From Eupeodes corollae (lineage: Eukaryota > Arthropoda > Insecta > Diptera > Syrphidae): a stretch of DNA of 64,000 nucleotides. The DNA lies in the NCBI RefSeq assembly GCF_945859685.1, contig NC_079147.1:19934429-19998428 (forward strand), in the 5' to 3' direction. The translations under genes were made by a program, and so were the position numbers. Shown here one piece after another: positions 46,265 through 55,239 of the stretch (positions are counted from its first letter, which is position 1; the number at the start of each line of letters is the position of its first letter). Below the pieces are notes generated by a model that had not been told where the DNA came from, searched no databases, and was given only the letters and a program-made list of their open reading frames with translations.

Positions 46265-47655
46265 TGACTGAAGAATTCAGAGTAGATTACTGTAATATTC
46301 GTGGGCTAACGCAAATTTTTTGTTGGCACACCCGATGGAGTGTGTGCAGAAATCATCGCTGAGTTGAACCACCAAACTCAGCTAGTCAACGAGCTCACCC
46401 GAATATCGTACGTTGAAAGTCGAGCAGAAAACACTCTTGACTTGTTTCTTAACTCTGACCCTGATAAGTACACTGCTAGTGTTCTATCTTCTCTACGCAC
46501 ATCTGACCATTGTGTCATATCAGCAAATTTCTCGTGTAAAAACTCTGCAGTTAAAGAAAGCCAACTGGGACGGTCTCAATAATTATGTACTTCAGGATCT
46601 TTAACTGGTCACTATGCTTCCTCGATAGTGACGTCGACGCCAGCGCTGATACGATCACAAGTTTAATTCTCCTGGGAATGAGAACTTTTATACCGAACTT
46701 TCATACATGACCAAAAGTTACGGCAAAAAATACTGGAATGCCCCAAAAGCAGTAAAAATGTTTGGCCATTTGTAAAAAAACATGAAGAATTTTTCTCTTC
46801 TACGGTTCCTACGCTCGTTGTCAATGACACTCCTTTTGTTATCTCTTTATAGAAAGCTAATGTCTTTGCTAGGCAGTTCGCCGCCAAATCTAAGCTGCCA
46901 GTGAGTGTTATGACTCCACCTGTACTTGAGCGAGTTAGTGATTCTATGGGATCAATATTTTTTCGCACTCGTACTGTGGCAAGAGTCCTAAGAGATCTAA
47001 ACACACATAAATCCGCTAGTCCGGATGGTGTCCCCGCTATTGTTCTGAAGAGGTGTTCTTCAATGCTGGCAAAACCACTGCGTAAGCTTTTTCATCTATC
47101 CTACCCCTCAGTTCTCGTTCCGAGCGGATGGAAAACGGCATTCGTCGAGCCTATTCCCAAAAAAGGCGAATCTTCCTCATCCTCTAACTACCGATCGATT
47201 ACACTTACTTCCCTCCTTTCCAAGGTCATGGAAACGCTGATTACATATCAGCTCAAGAAATATCTTGAAGATCGAAAGCTTCTTAATGACCGGCAATACG
47301 GCTTTCGTAGCAATAGGTCCAATGGTGATCTCATGGTTCATCTCACCGAACAGTGGAACAAATCTTTACATCGTTTTGGAGAAAGTAAGATTATTGCAAT
47401 AGATATTTCAAAAGCATTTGATAGGGTTCGGCATCAGGCTCTCTCAACGAAAATGCGTGCTTTCGGTTTTCATGAATCCCTGCTTCATTGGATTAGTAAA
47501 TACCTTTCGGATCGTTCAACACAAGTAGTATTGGATGGATTCAAGTCTGAAAACCATAAAATAATTGCTGGTGTGCCCCAGGGCTCTGTTTTATCTCCAA
47601 CACCCTTTCTCATTTTTATTAATGATCTCCTATCTTCGTTTCGTCTGTTGTAGAA
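46265..47655 (+). pseudogene. LINE-B copy 3, 5' part: endonuclease and RT to motif B
   Basis: Starts with the endonuclease N-terminus EEFRVDYCNIRGLTQI (46267-46315). An internal deletion joins it to the endonuclease end (ENTLDLFLNSDPDKYTASVL, SLRTSDHCVISANFSC with the SDH catalytic motif; frame 46340-46582). The 250-codon frame 46901-47653 is the best-preserved LINE-B RT: SASPDGVPAIVLKRC, SNYRSITLTSLLSKVMETLI, IIAIDISKAFDRVRH (motif A) and AGVPQGSVLSPTPFLIFIND (motif B). The frame ends within LLSSFRLL, just before the catalytic FADD box, where a Tc1-like element begins. A 3' piece of the same family reappears at 51335-51500. Confidence 0.87.
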
Positions 47656-47800
47656 GTTGGCCATTGAAGTAGGTGTGCTCCAAATAAAATACAAGATTTT
47701 TACAATATTCTTTATTTTATGGTAGAAACTCTTGAAGTGGTTTGCTTTTAATCAGTTTATTAGCTTCAATTAATAGTTTTTTATTCATTAGTGTTTTAAT

Positions 47801-48303
47801 ATGTGTCGAAAAGTTCAATGCACGCCAGAAGAAAGGAAATTAGTCCGTCGACAAAGAGATGAGCCAAGACCTACAAATTTATTGCGGGGGCCCTAGACAG
47901 ATTTTAAATTTTAATAACTGTTATATATACTAGGCAATGACTGAAAGAAATCTACTATATTAATAATACACTCTGTAAAACATATTGAAATCACCTTATA
48001 CAGCATCAAGTTAGCTTCACTGAATACTGAATACTATAAGTTAAATTTCATTCTATTTGCATACTTTGAACTATCAACAAGTCTTTATTCAATACATTAC
48101 AATAACAAATGCTCTCAAGCTTAGCTTCCACTGACCGCTGCATACTACTTCTAGCTAAATCTAATCATTTTGCTTCATTTTGTACTATAGGTGCACAAAT
48201 TGATAATGCGGTCAGTGCACGCTCGATCCGAAGAAGACTTTAGAACACGCCAGGAAACTTCCATTCCTTTGGGCTACCAATATAAGGTCTAGAAAAGAAT
48301 TTG
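47801..48303 (+). pseudogene. Tc1-like transposase, N-terminal part
   Basis: From 47801 MCRKVQCTPEERKLVRRQRD resembles the start of Tc1 transposases (M-x-R-x-K-x-C-TPEE). About 300 bp of unrelated AT-rich sequence follows (about 47895-48190). The gene then resumes with SIRRRL-type sequence and HARKLPFLWATNIRSRKEFV, which reads straight into the piece at 50006 once the hAT element and one TSD copy are ignored. Confidence 0.6.
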
Positions 48304-50005
48304 TCTTATATCAGGGTTTTTCAACGTGTGGGCCTTTTTAGGAGGGTCGGGAAAATTCTAAAGAGGAATTCCAAGAAGGTTGAGAAAGTACTGCATTAAA
48401 GGACTTATTCATCTGTGTCAAATAAACAAAAATAACCTATGAAATAAAATCCATCTTAAACATTTGTATCAAATTAACAAACAAATTATTTTTAATGCGA
48501 GGGTTGCGCTTGTTTTTCGGAAATCGATTTTTCCCTTCGTGGACCCGTCTTTTCTGCATTGAGAATTAAATTGTTTTCCAAATTTAAGCGATTTCTTCCT
48601 TTACTTTTAATTTGGGCCATTCATGAAAATGTCAACTCGCACAGGTACGAGGTGGCAAATGGAATCAAACACTTTAAAGCCTCTAATGTTAATTCAGGGT
48701 AATCTTATGTCCTTTTTAACCAAAGGTATCCAAATTGACAAACTTAAATTCCAATTGCAGCACCCCATCGGCAGATAGGTTCAACAGACTTTCCTTGAAC
48801 TTGATTGTCAATTTTGCCTCATTAACAGCTGCATTTAAAATCGACCTTTATCCAATATTCTTCGATATCTCTTCCATTGAGAAGTAATGACACACTTCTT
48901 CTTTCAACTTTTCTAGCACCATTTTCATACCAGGTATAAATACCTTGATATTTATCTCACATCCGACTTTTTCAAAAAAAGATTAATTAAGAGACGATGA
49001 CCAAAATTAAATTTTGTTTGTAAAGCCATGGATTTTGTCTTTAGCAGTGAGTTTCATCCCACCCTTAAAAACTTTTTTCAAGATATTTAAATGCTCAAAT
49101 AAGTCAGAAAAAAAAGCCAATTTCAAAAGGAATTCCGGCTGACAAATGAATTTAGAATATTCTGACTTAGCCTGCTGCAAATTTAATAAAAGTTCAGGGC
49201 GAAGTTCCAACATTGGGAATTCTGCCTTTAATAGAATTCCCAATTTTTATAATGATATTAAGAACTTGTCAGTATTCATGCGGCAAGGTTTTGGCTACAA
49301 GAGCTTGGCGATTTAGAAAACAATGAGTCCAATAAGCGTTTGGCATCTATTCTTTTAATCTGCTAATAAAACCACTGTTTGCACCGGTCACGGCTTTTGC
49401 TCCGTCTAAAAATAGCAATTGCTAAAAATAGCAATGCATTTCTTTTCCCAAAAAAATATTAATATTTTGCGTAGATTCAGTATACGTATTATGCAAGCAC
49501 TGCCCTGTAGTATTTGAGGGAAGTGCTCTACAAAATAATATTTCTTCCATTATTTTTCATTGGATTCAAATCCCACAAAAGTCACGAACTACGCACAATC
49601 CGCAATACCCGTAGGCTCGTCAAATTGGAAGGACACAAAATTTCTTTCTTTTATTTTATCTATGACTTGATCACTAACATCAACCGCCATATCGCTTTTG
49701 AATGGAATTGTCAGAGAGAGGTATAGTTTTGAGTTTTCGACCTCTACTTTGCCAAACATAATCTCCACAATATTTAAAGCCGCTGATAGAAACAAATTTT
49801 TACCAATAGTATGAGGTTTTCCTGCCAACCTATGAATTCCTTCATACCATTTTACAACCAAACAAGTTCGAGATGTTGACACATTATTTTATTCAAACAA
49901 AATTCGAGTTATCGAAGTTCGAGCGTACGAAAAAAAGCAATGGAAATATTTCTTCGTACCAATGGGTCTGAATCATGTAAAAGGTTGAAAAACACTGTCT
50001 TAAAT
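48304..50005 (-). mobile_element. hAT element (ZBED5/Buster-like) with TIRs and 8-bp TSD
   Basis: Left end CAGGGTTTTTCAACGTGTGG at 48312; right end AAAAGGTTGAAAAACACTG to 49997, whose complement starts CAGTGTTTTTCAACC. These are typical hAT terminal inverted repeats. TCTTATAT (48304-48311) and TCTTAAAT (49998-50005) are an 8-bp TSD with one mismatch. The transposase remnant runs on the minus strand. The flanks on each side belong to the same Tc1-like transposase, so this is a clean insertion into that gene. Confidence 0.92.
48495..49890 (-). pseudogene. hAT transposase remnant
   Basis: From 49882 down: the open frame with WYEGIHRLAGKPHTIGKNLF, SAALNIVEIMFGKVE and DVSDQVIDKIKERNFVSFQF followed by DEPTGIADCA. 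This is the RNase H-like core start of ZBED5/FAM200-type hAT transposases; D in FDEPTGIA corresponds to the first catalytic residue. The middle piece 49243-49007 reads LAFFSDLFEHLNILKKVFKG and AKDKIHGFTNKI. The C-terminal dimerisation motif is recognisable as LKCLIPFATSYLCELTFS at about 48680-48625, then IKSKGRNRLNLENN and KQAQPSH. The BED zinc finger is not visible. Many frameshifts; inactive. Confidence 0.83.
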
Positions 50006-50642
50006 CGTGCTATTTGGAACGAGGGTACAAAAATGGCGAAATATTCTCTGGAGTGATAAAAGTAAATTTGTTTTCATACCCAGTAAACTATTAAACACGC
50101 AGGAAGAAATATAATAGTGTGGGTCGAACGAAGATCTAGGACACAAGCTTCGAGTCGTTCTTGATGTATATTCAGGATTAGCATTCAACGATATTATGGA
50201 CACATGACCGACATTGCAAAGTGACCTAGTTTCAGTATTCCTTCGTTTTTTATTGCCAAGATATGAAATGGGGATATAGGGATGTTTTGGAAGATATCAT
50301 GTTACTGTTTTCTGAAAAAAAAACATCCCCCTACGATGGCACTTTCAGCAAGATAACGATCTGAAACATACCGCAGCTCTTGTCAAATATTGGTTTCGAA
50401 AGAAACAAGTATCCGTTGTCCCATGGCCAAGTCAGTTCCCTGATCTCAATCCTAAACTTGTGGAATTAGCCTAAGCATTAATTACGGGGCCAATAATTCA
50501 CTAATGTCAATCAATTGTGGAAAGCGGTTCAAAGAGAATGCTATCTTTTTCATTACCCAGCAAACATGCCAAAAATAATAAAGTCAATGCCACGACGACT
50601 CCACAAAGTTTTGGATAACAATGGAGGATACTCAGGTTATTA
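50006..50642 (+). pseudogene. Tc1-like transposase, catalytic and C-terminal part
   Basis: Reads RAIWNEGTKWRNILWSDKSK (first catalytic D in WSDKSKF) in mixed frames near 50006-50062. FQQDNDLKHTAALVKYWF follows (second D, about 50345-50400), then VPWPSQFPDLNPKLVE, where the family NPIEN is altered, so the catalytic E is uncertain. The C-terminus YPANMPKIIKSMPRRLHKVL, ending DNNGGYSGY and a stop at about 50642, is a typical Tc1 ending. Several stops and shifts. This family differs from the complete Tc1 element at 22.8 kb. Confidence 0.82.
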
Positions 50643-50724
50643 GAGTAAGTAAAACTAAGATAAGATACACGCATTTATTATTAAACACGAAAATATTAAT
50701 ATTTTAGAAAGACACACCTATTTT

Positions 50725-51330
50725 TTTGTCCAAGTAAAAACAAATTCCATCTGCAGTTTTTTGGGTTTTTTATCTATATTTGTTTTGTATTTGAAAGCCT
50801 TTAAGTGTTTTTTATTAAATTAATATACTCGTAAGAGCTTTAAAAATATCTACGTAAAATTAATATTTAACATGAGAAAAGTAATAAAAGACGAATTCAT
50901 ACAAAAATTAGTTATCACACCTATTTTTTTGATCAGCTGTGTATTATTCAGCTCTTCTTGACAGCTTGGAGCATTTTATTTGAGTAAAAGGATACAAAAA
51001 TCTTGTCCCAGAGATTATTATCTTCCCGTCAGAAATTATTATAACTGATCCTATTATTTGACAAATTAAAAATTTAGACATCTATCGACGTTATAAAGTC
51101 CTCCGAATTCAAATTGAAGAGAAATATCAGTGTTTTTGCCAGCGACTTCAACTAAATACCACATTTTATAATACGACTTAATACAATTTAGTAACGATTT
51201 ATTTTTCAATAAAACAAAGTTAAAAACAAACTATTTTCCAAATAGACTATTGTACGAACAGAAGATTATATTACGTCCAGAATAATTGTATGCAACGAAG
51301 AATATCGTTTTTAAAATCTGGTAAAATTTT
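50725..51330. other. No gene seen
   Basis: AT-rich filler between the Tc1-like element and the LINE-B 3' fragment. A second CACACCTATTTTTTTG block at 50919-50934 resembles the one at 50712, so another inverted-repeat remnant of the same family may lie here. Confidence 0.45.
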
Positions 51331-51334
51331 GAGC

Positions 51335-51500
51335 AAGACAGGAAGGTCTCACGTCTGTCATTGTTGTATCGTTATTTTTATAATCAATGCTCTATTGAAA
51401 CAGCCAGTTGCATTCCTCTCCCTAAACAATTCAACCGTAATATCCGTATTGTTAGGAATGCATATCAGTTTACCCTGTACAAAATACAAAGATTATTTCT
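51335..51500 (+). pseudogene. LINE-B copy 3, 3' fragment
   Basis: Nucleotide match to 8945-9080 of LINE-B copy 1: AAGGTCTCACGTCTGTCATT and CGTTATTTTTATAATCAATG, then CAATTCAACCGTAATATCCG with TAGGAATGCATATCAGTTTA. It encodes the C-terminal LINE segment (PLNNSTV, LLGMHIS). The sequence that should lie between 47655 and here, the catalytic box and about 500 bp more, is missing, so the insertion was accompanied by a deletion. Confidence 0.7.
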
Positions 51501-51539
51501 TAGTTAAAATAAATTAAAGGTTCGTAAAAGTTGTTTTAA

Positions 51540-52190
51540 GACTCGGAAATATTGGCATACAGTTGAATTATTCTTAATTTTTTTTAAATTACCAACAATA
51601 TGTTGCATATAATGAAATAGTTCGATTTCAAAAAACATGTTTTTGTTATCAAAATTTTTAGTGAAAAGCAATGTTTGCCAATTTGAGTAGTATTTCATAA
51701 AAGTTTTTATTTCTTATAAAAACAAATACAAATTGAATGAATGAAAATTGTTTGCAGTCAATGTCTTTTATTGTTCAAAAGATATCGAGAACCGAATATC
51801 TAGTTTTACTAAATTTGCGAACTATTTTTTGAATAAACAGACTGTTGGATTTTGATACAAAATTTTTTTTTTTTTTTGAAAAGAAATTTGAATTGAAAGA
51901 AAATTTTTACGAACTTTAAACGAATCTTAAAATTTTGAAAACATATTTGAGAAGAAAATCAATTTTTACCAACTTTTAGTAATGTTTTTTTTAAGGTTTT
52001 TATTTTGTATACAAATATTTTTGAATCGATTTATCTCAAAATTTTACTAGATGGCAAAAACGATACCAAACTAGTATTACGTCATAATATATAATATAAA
52101 ATTTAATTTGACTCGCAGGCGTTATTGGTTAGTGAGAATTCCAGGTTAACCAAAATGTTCACCTTTTTTTAAATTGCTATGGTAAAAAAA
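51540..52190 (+). repeat. Repeat R complex, copy 5
   Basis: Shares with 30530-30930 the blocks ATTACCAACAATATGTTGCA, GTAGTATTTCATAAAAG, ACAAATACAAATTGAATGAA and AAGATATCGAGAACCGAAT (51779-51797). It ends GGTTAACCAAAATGTTCACC and AAATTGCTATGGTAAAA (52143-52187), which is also at 41050-41095. Noncoding. Confidence 0.6.
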
Positions 52191-52259
52191 AACAATCACG
52201 GATGTGCAAATGGTAGACATGTGCATTTAAAAGGACACAAGCGTACACAGGTTTTCCTC

Positions 52260-52692
52260 TAAACCCACCTCTGTCTATCAACTCCTATTCTCAATTCCCC
52301 GTGGTAAACATCGGGTGCCTAGTACCTCAACTGGAGATTGGGTTCCAACCCCAGTGGAAAGTTGTTGCGGGCAGCAAACGAGAGAGGGGGGGGAGAGGTG
52401 TTTCCACTAAGGCACCTATCCTTAACCAGCCGGCAGCGGAGGAATTCCAGAGATTTAATCAACGGTGGCGTCTACAGTTCCAGTAAGGTTGAACTATTTA
52501 ATAAACACCTTATAGGGGTAATTCAACTTAAGCCTATAAGGAGCGGTTTTGTCCGGATCCCCATCCTTGGAGTTATACTTAGGATCTGGCCCTCTAAGTT
52601 GGGGGTTGTGCTGTTGGGGTGACTTAATGGGCACGTAAAAGCCTCATAGTTGCGAAGCACCAACAAGATTGGATACGGACGGATTTACTGTT
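52260..52692 (+). mobile_element. RTE 5' leader fragment (plus strand)
   Basis: The sequence AGCCGGCAGCGGAGGAATTC, CAACGGTGGCGTCTACAGTT, CCATCCTTGGAGTTATACTT and GTTGCGAAGCACCAACAAG matches the reverse complement of 26960-27250, the 5' leader of RTE copy B. It breaks off before the endonuclease start, where RTE copy C, in the opposite direction, begins. Conservation of this leader in two copies suggests it is a real element 5' region. Confidence 0.8.
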
Positions 52693-52702
52693 TTTAACGA
52701 TC

Positions 52703-53801
52703 TTACTAAAGGTGGCGCTACAGTCCTGTGTGAACCAGGGCCTCGCCCAACAAACTTCTCGGTCCCTAGCTAGATGTCTCCATTTCGCGCTCCAAGTTGG
52801 GTGCAAGCCACCTGATCCGCGGTTTTTCTCTACCGCACTGTCCTCTGGGTGCGGATTCGATGACTTTCCGGGCTGGAGCATTGGTTTCCATGCACTCTAC
52901 GTGACCAAACCATCTTAGTCGTTGGAGTTCAATTCTGTTATCCAGTCTGAGTTTATAGCGGTGCCTAGGTAGACAAAGTCCCGCGACTGCCTCAATACTC
53001 ACAAAAGCCCCATTGACATCATGCTGAGTTCTTCCAATTATGTCAATGTCATCAGCATATGCTTTTATGTTGACGTGTGAGCTCTGCACTATTCTTTCAA
53101 AAACGATGTTAAAGAAATCGCATGACAGCACATCACCTTGTCTAAAACCTATTTTGACATCGAAAGATTCTGTTAAAATGTTTCCAAACTTTATGGAGCA
53201 GCGTGAGTTCTCCATGGTCATCCAGCACAAACGGACGAGTTTGGCAGGGATGCCAGAACTAGACATGGCTCTATACAGTTCGAACCTGGTGATATGTGGC
53301 TTTGAATTCGATGAAAAGATAGTGGGTGTCGATTTGGTGTTCTTGGGTTTTTTTTTCCAGGATCTGCCGTTTATGTTAATATTTGATCGACTGTAGACTT
53401 TCCTAGTCTAAAACCACACTGATAAGGACCTATCAGATTGTTGACGATGGGCTTGAGACGTTCACATATTACGGCAGGGAAGATTTTATAGGCGATGTTA
53501 AGTAGACTGATTCCTCTATAGTTAGTTCAGTTTAGAGGGTCTCCTGTTTTCAGGATCGGGCAAACATTACTGAGATTCCATTCATTGGGCATGCTTTATT
53601 CCGACCTGTTCATAGAACTTTCAAACTACATTCCTACTTTTAAAGCTCTCAACACCTTCGACCGCAAGGCTTCTCAAGCCTTCTCTTTTTCCTTCTGAGA
53701 AGTCGGCGTTCCTCTTGCCTCTTTGCGTGCCTGTTGTTTGGCTGCATTTGCCTGCCGACATTCCTCATCAAACCAGGGGTTCCTTGTTGGTGGCTGCTTG
53801 A
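52703..53801 (-). mobile_element. RTE-clade LINE copy C, 5' truncated, TSD AACGATC
   Basis: From 53801 down: NPWFDEECRQANAAKQQA-like linker, then NYRGISLLNIAYKIFPAVIC and GPYQCGFRLGKSTVDQIL (fingers, about 53540-53420). FGIPAKLVRLC-like sequence and TMENSRCSIKFGNILTESFD follow, then IGFRQGDVLSCDFFNIVFE (motif B) and KAYADDIDIIGRTQHDVNGA (motif C; frame 53266-52766). An internal deletion after SIEAVA joins LRWFGHVECMETNAPARKV near the C-terminus. The 3' end GGACTGTAGCGCCACC and a short TTTAGTAAG tail lie at the left. AACGATC flanks both ends (52696-52702 and 53802-53808). Confidence 0.87.
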
Positions 53802-53989
53802 AACGATCATCGTTTCTTAATATTCATCATATTCGAAATAAAATGAATAACGAAAAAGTTACCAAATGTTAGCTAACTTATTTGTAGAGCTTTTCAGTAG
53901 TACATAAATATTTATGGCATTTTATAATGGAATTTTTATAGACATATTTTTCAACAAAATGAGATTTAAATACATCAAGAGCCCTGAGA

Positions 53990-54330
53990 GTTTTAGAAAG
54001 TTGTCCCATAAGGGACTTATAATGGTCCATCGTCTTCAATCCCTTCAATCAGCTTGATCTTGCATGCGATATATACATATGTGTAAACTTTCGCAAAATA
54101 CGCCAAAAAGTGTTCTGTGAGATGTCCAATTCTTGAGAACGCAGTGAAATTAACTGATTTCAATCATTTGCTACGGACTTCTAAAAGGTAGCAATATTTG
54201 TGTTGCACTATATGTGTTGTGTGTCTAGTTCACCTAGAATTACGAGGGAACATTTTAGGTTAACACTCTTAACGTTTTGGTCACTAACTCCGAATTTTGG
54301 TAAACATTTTTTGAAGACGTTTCTATTGGC
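53990..54330 (-). pseudogene. Mariner-like transposase remnant (DNA-binding region)
   Basis: On the minus strand, about 54190-54080 reads NDWNQLISLRSQELDISQNT and FWRILRKFTHMYI, like the second helix-turn-helix of mariner-type transposases (S-R-S-Q-E-L-G-I-S...WRILRK-L-H). LKGLKTMDHYKSLMGQL follows, at the family position of ELKPLDH. No catalytic region is seen. Stops interrupt it, and boundaries and family are uncertain. Confidence 0.5.
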
Positions 54331-54339
54331 GCACACAAA

Positions 54340-54880
54340 GGTTAAGTTTACTGGATAGATTCACAATGAAAGTTCGATTATAAGTAAAACGGTCCGATTA
54401 CAAATTGAATCCAAATTTGTCAAGCCCCTATTAGAAAAACCGATATATGTGCAGGTTTTCAAAGATATGGCTCCAAATCGTCAAACAGCTAATTTTATAT
54501 TTTTGTTTCTGCTATTTTTAGCCTTGAACTGTCATCTGTCACGAGGCTGTCATTAGCAACCATGCTGTCAACACGTTGGACTTATTTTTCACACCAAATC
54601 CTTCTTTTTCTCGGAACTTCAACCAATTTTTGTCCAAATAGATCGCTGATTACGCAAAGGTCTTGCGCTGCTTTTAATTAGGTACGTAACTAAAAAAGCC
54701 AACTCAAAATTTATTAAAATTATTTGTTTGTTGATATTTAATTAATAACTGAGAAATAATTTTTATTTGTCAGGTTTACTTATATACAAACTAATTTGTT
54801 GAAATCGTGTGATCTTCAAATGTTTTGCTAATCAGTGTATTTTAGGACAACGTCGCCGTTCGTGTGATTTTGAACATTTT
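54340..54880. other. No gene seen
   Basis: AT-rich sequence. Decayed transposase sequence may extend in from the left, but nothing further is readable. Confidence 0.4.
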
Positions 54881-54895
54881 AAACATTTATTTACA

Positions 54896-55223
54896 CATTT
54901 TAGTACCCGTGGCATGATGGTTAGTGCGTTGGACTGTCATGCAAGGGGTCTTGGGTTCAATCCCTGCCTGTGCCACCTTAATTTAAAAAAAAAAAAATAA
55001 ATAATTTTCGCGGGTACTGCCTCTTGCGAGGAATTGACAAATCCTTCAAGAGTAATTCTTGTCATGAAAAAGTGCTTTCTCAAACTAGCCGTTCGGATTC
55101 GGCATAAAAATTGTAGGTCCCCTCCATTCCTGACAACATTACTCGCACACATTAATGGTTGAGAGTTGTAAGTCACTAGGCCCTGGTTCACAACGGACTG
55201 TTGCGCCACCCCATTTGATTTTG
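54896..55223 (+). mobile_element. tRNA-derived SINE, copy with 15-bp TSD
   Basis: Head with TGGCATGATGGTTAGTGCG (54911-54929) and B box GGTTCAATCCC, a poly-A-rich linker, then the conserved body (GGGTACTGCCTCTTGCGAGG, CCGTTCGGATTCGGCAT) and tail GGACTGTTGCGCCACC. AAACATTTATTTACA stands directly before (54881-54895) and after (55224-55238). The clean, long TSD indicates target-primed reverse transcription. It is about 328 bp, the least decayed copy in the window together with the one at 11973. Reverse-strand open frames here are shadows. Confidence 0.94.
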
Positions 55224-55239
55224 AAACATTTATTTACAA

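Larger units (their letters stand above)
47660..50720 (+). mobile_element. Tc1-like element (second family), broken by a hAT insertion
   Basis: TAGGTGTGCTCC near 47681 and its inverted counterpart GACACACCTA at 50710-50719 are probable remnants of the inverted repeats. Transposase pieces lie between them: the N-terminus at 47801, a middle piece at 48225-48303 and a catalytic/C-terminal piece at 50006-50642. A complete-length hAT element (48312-49997) separates the last two. The left end lies directly against the broken LINE-B. End positions are approximate. Confidence 0.68.

Noticed and set aside
54937..55209. 90-codon minus-strand open frame (also 11806-12132)
   Set aside because: Both are the reverse strand of SINE copies. 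Their similarity to each other comes from the repeat, not from a gene.
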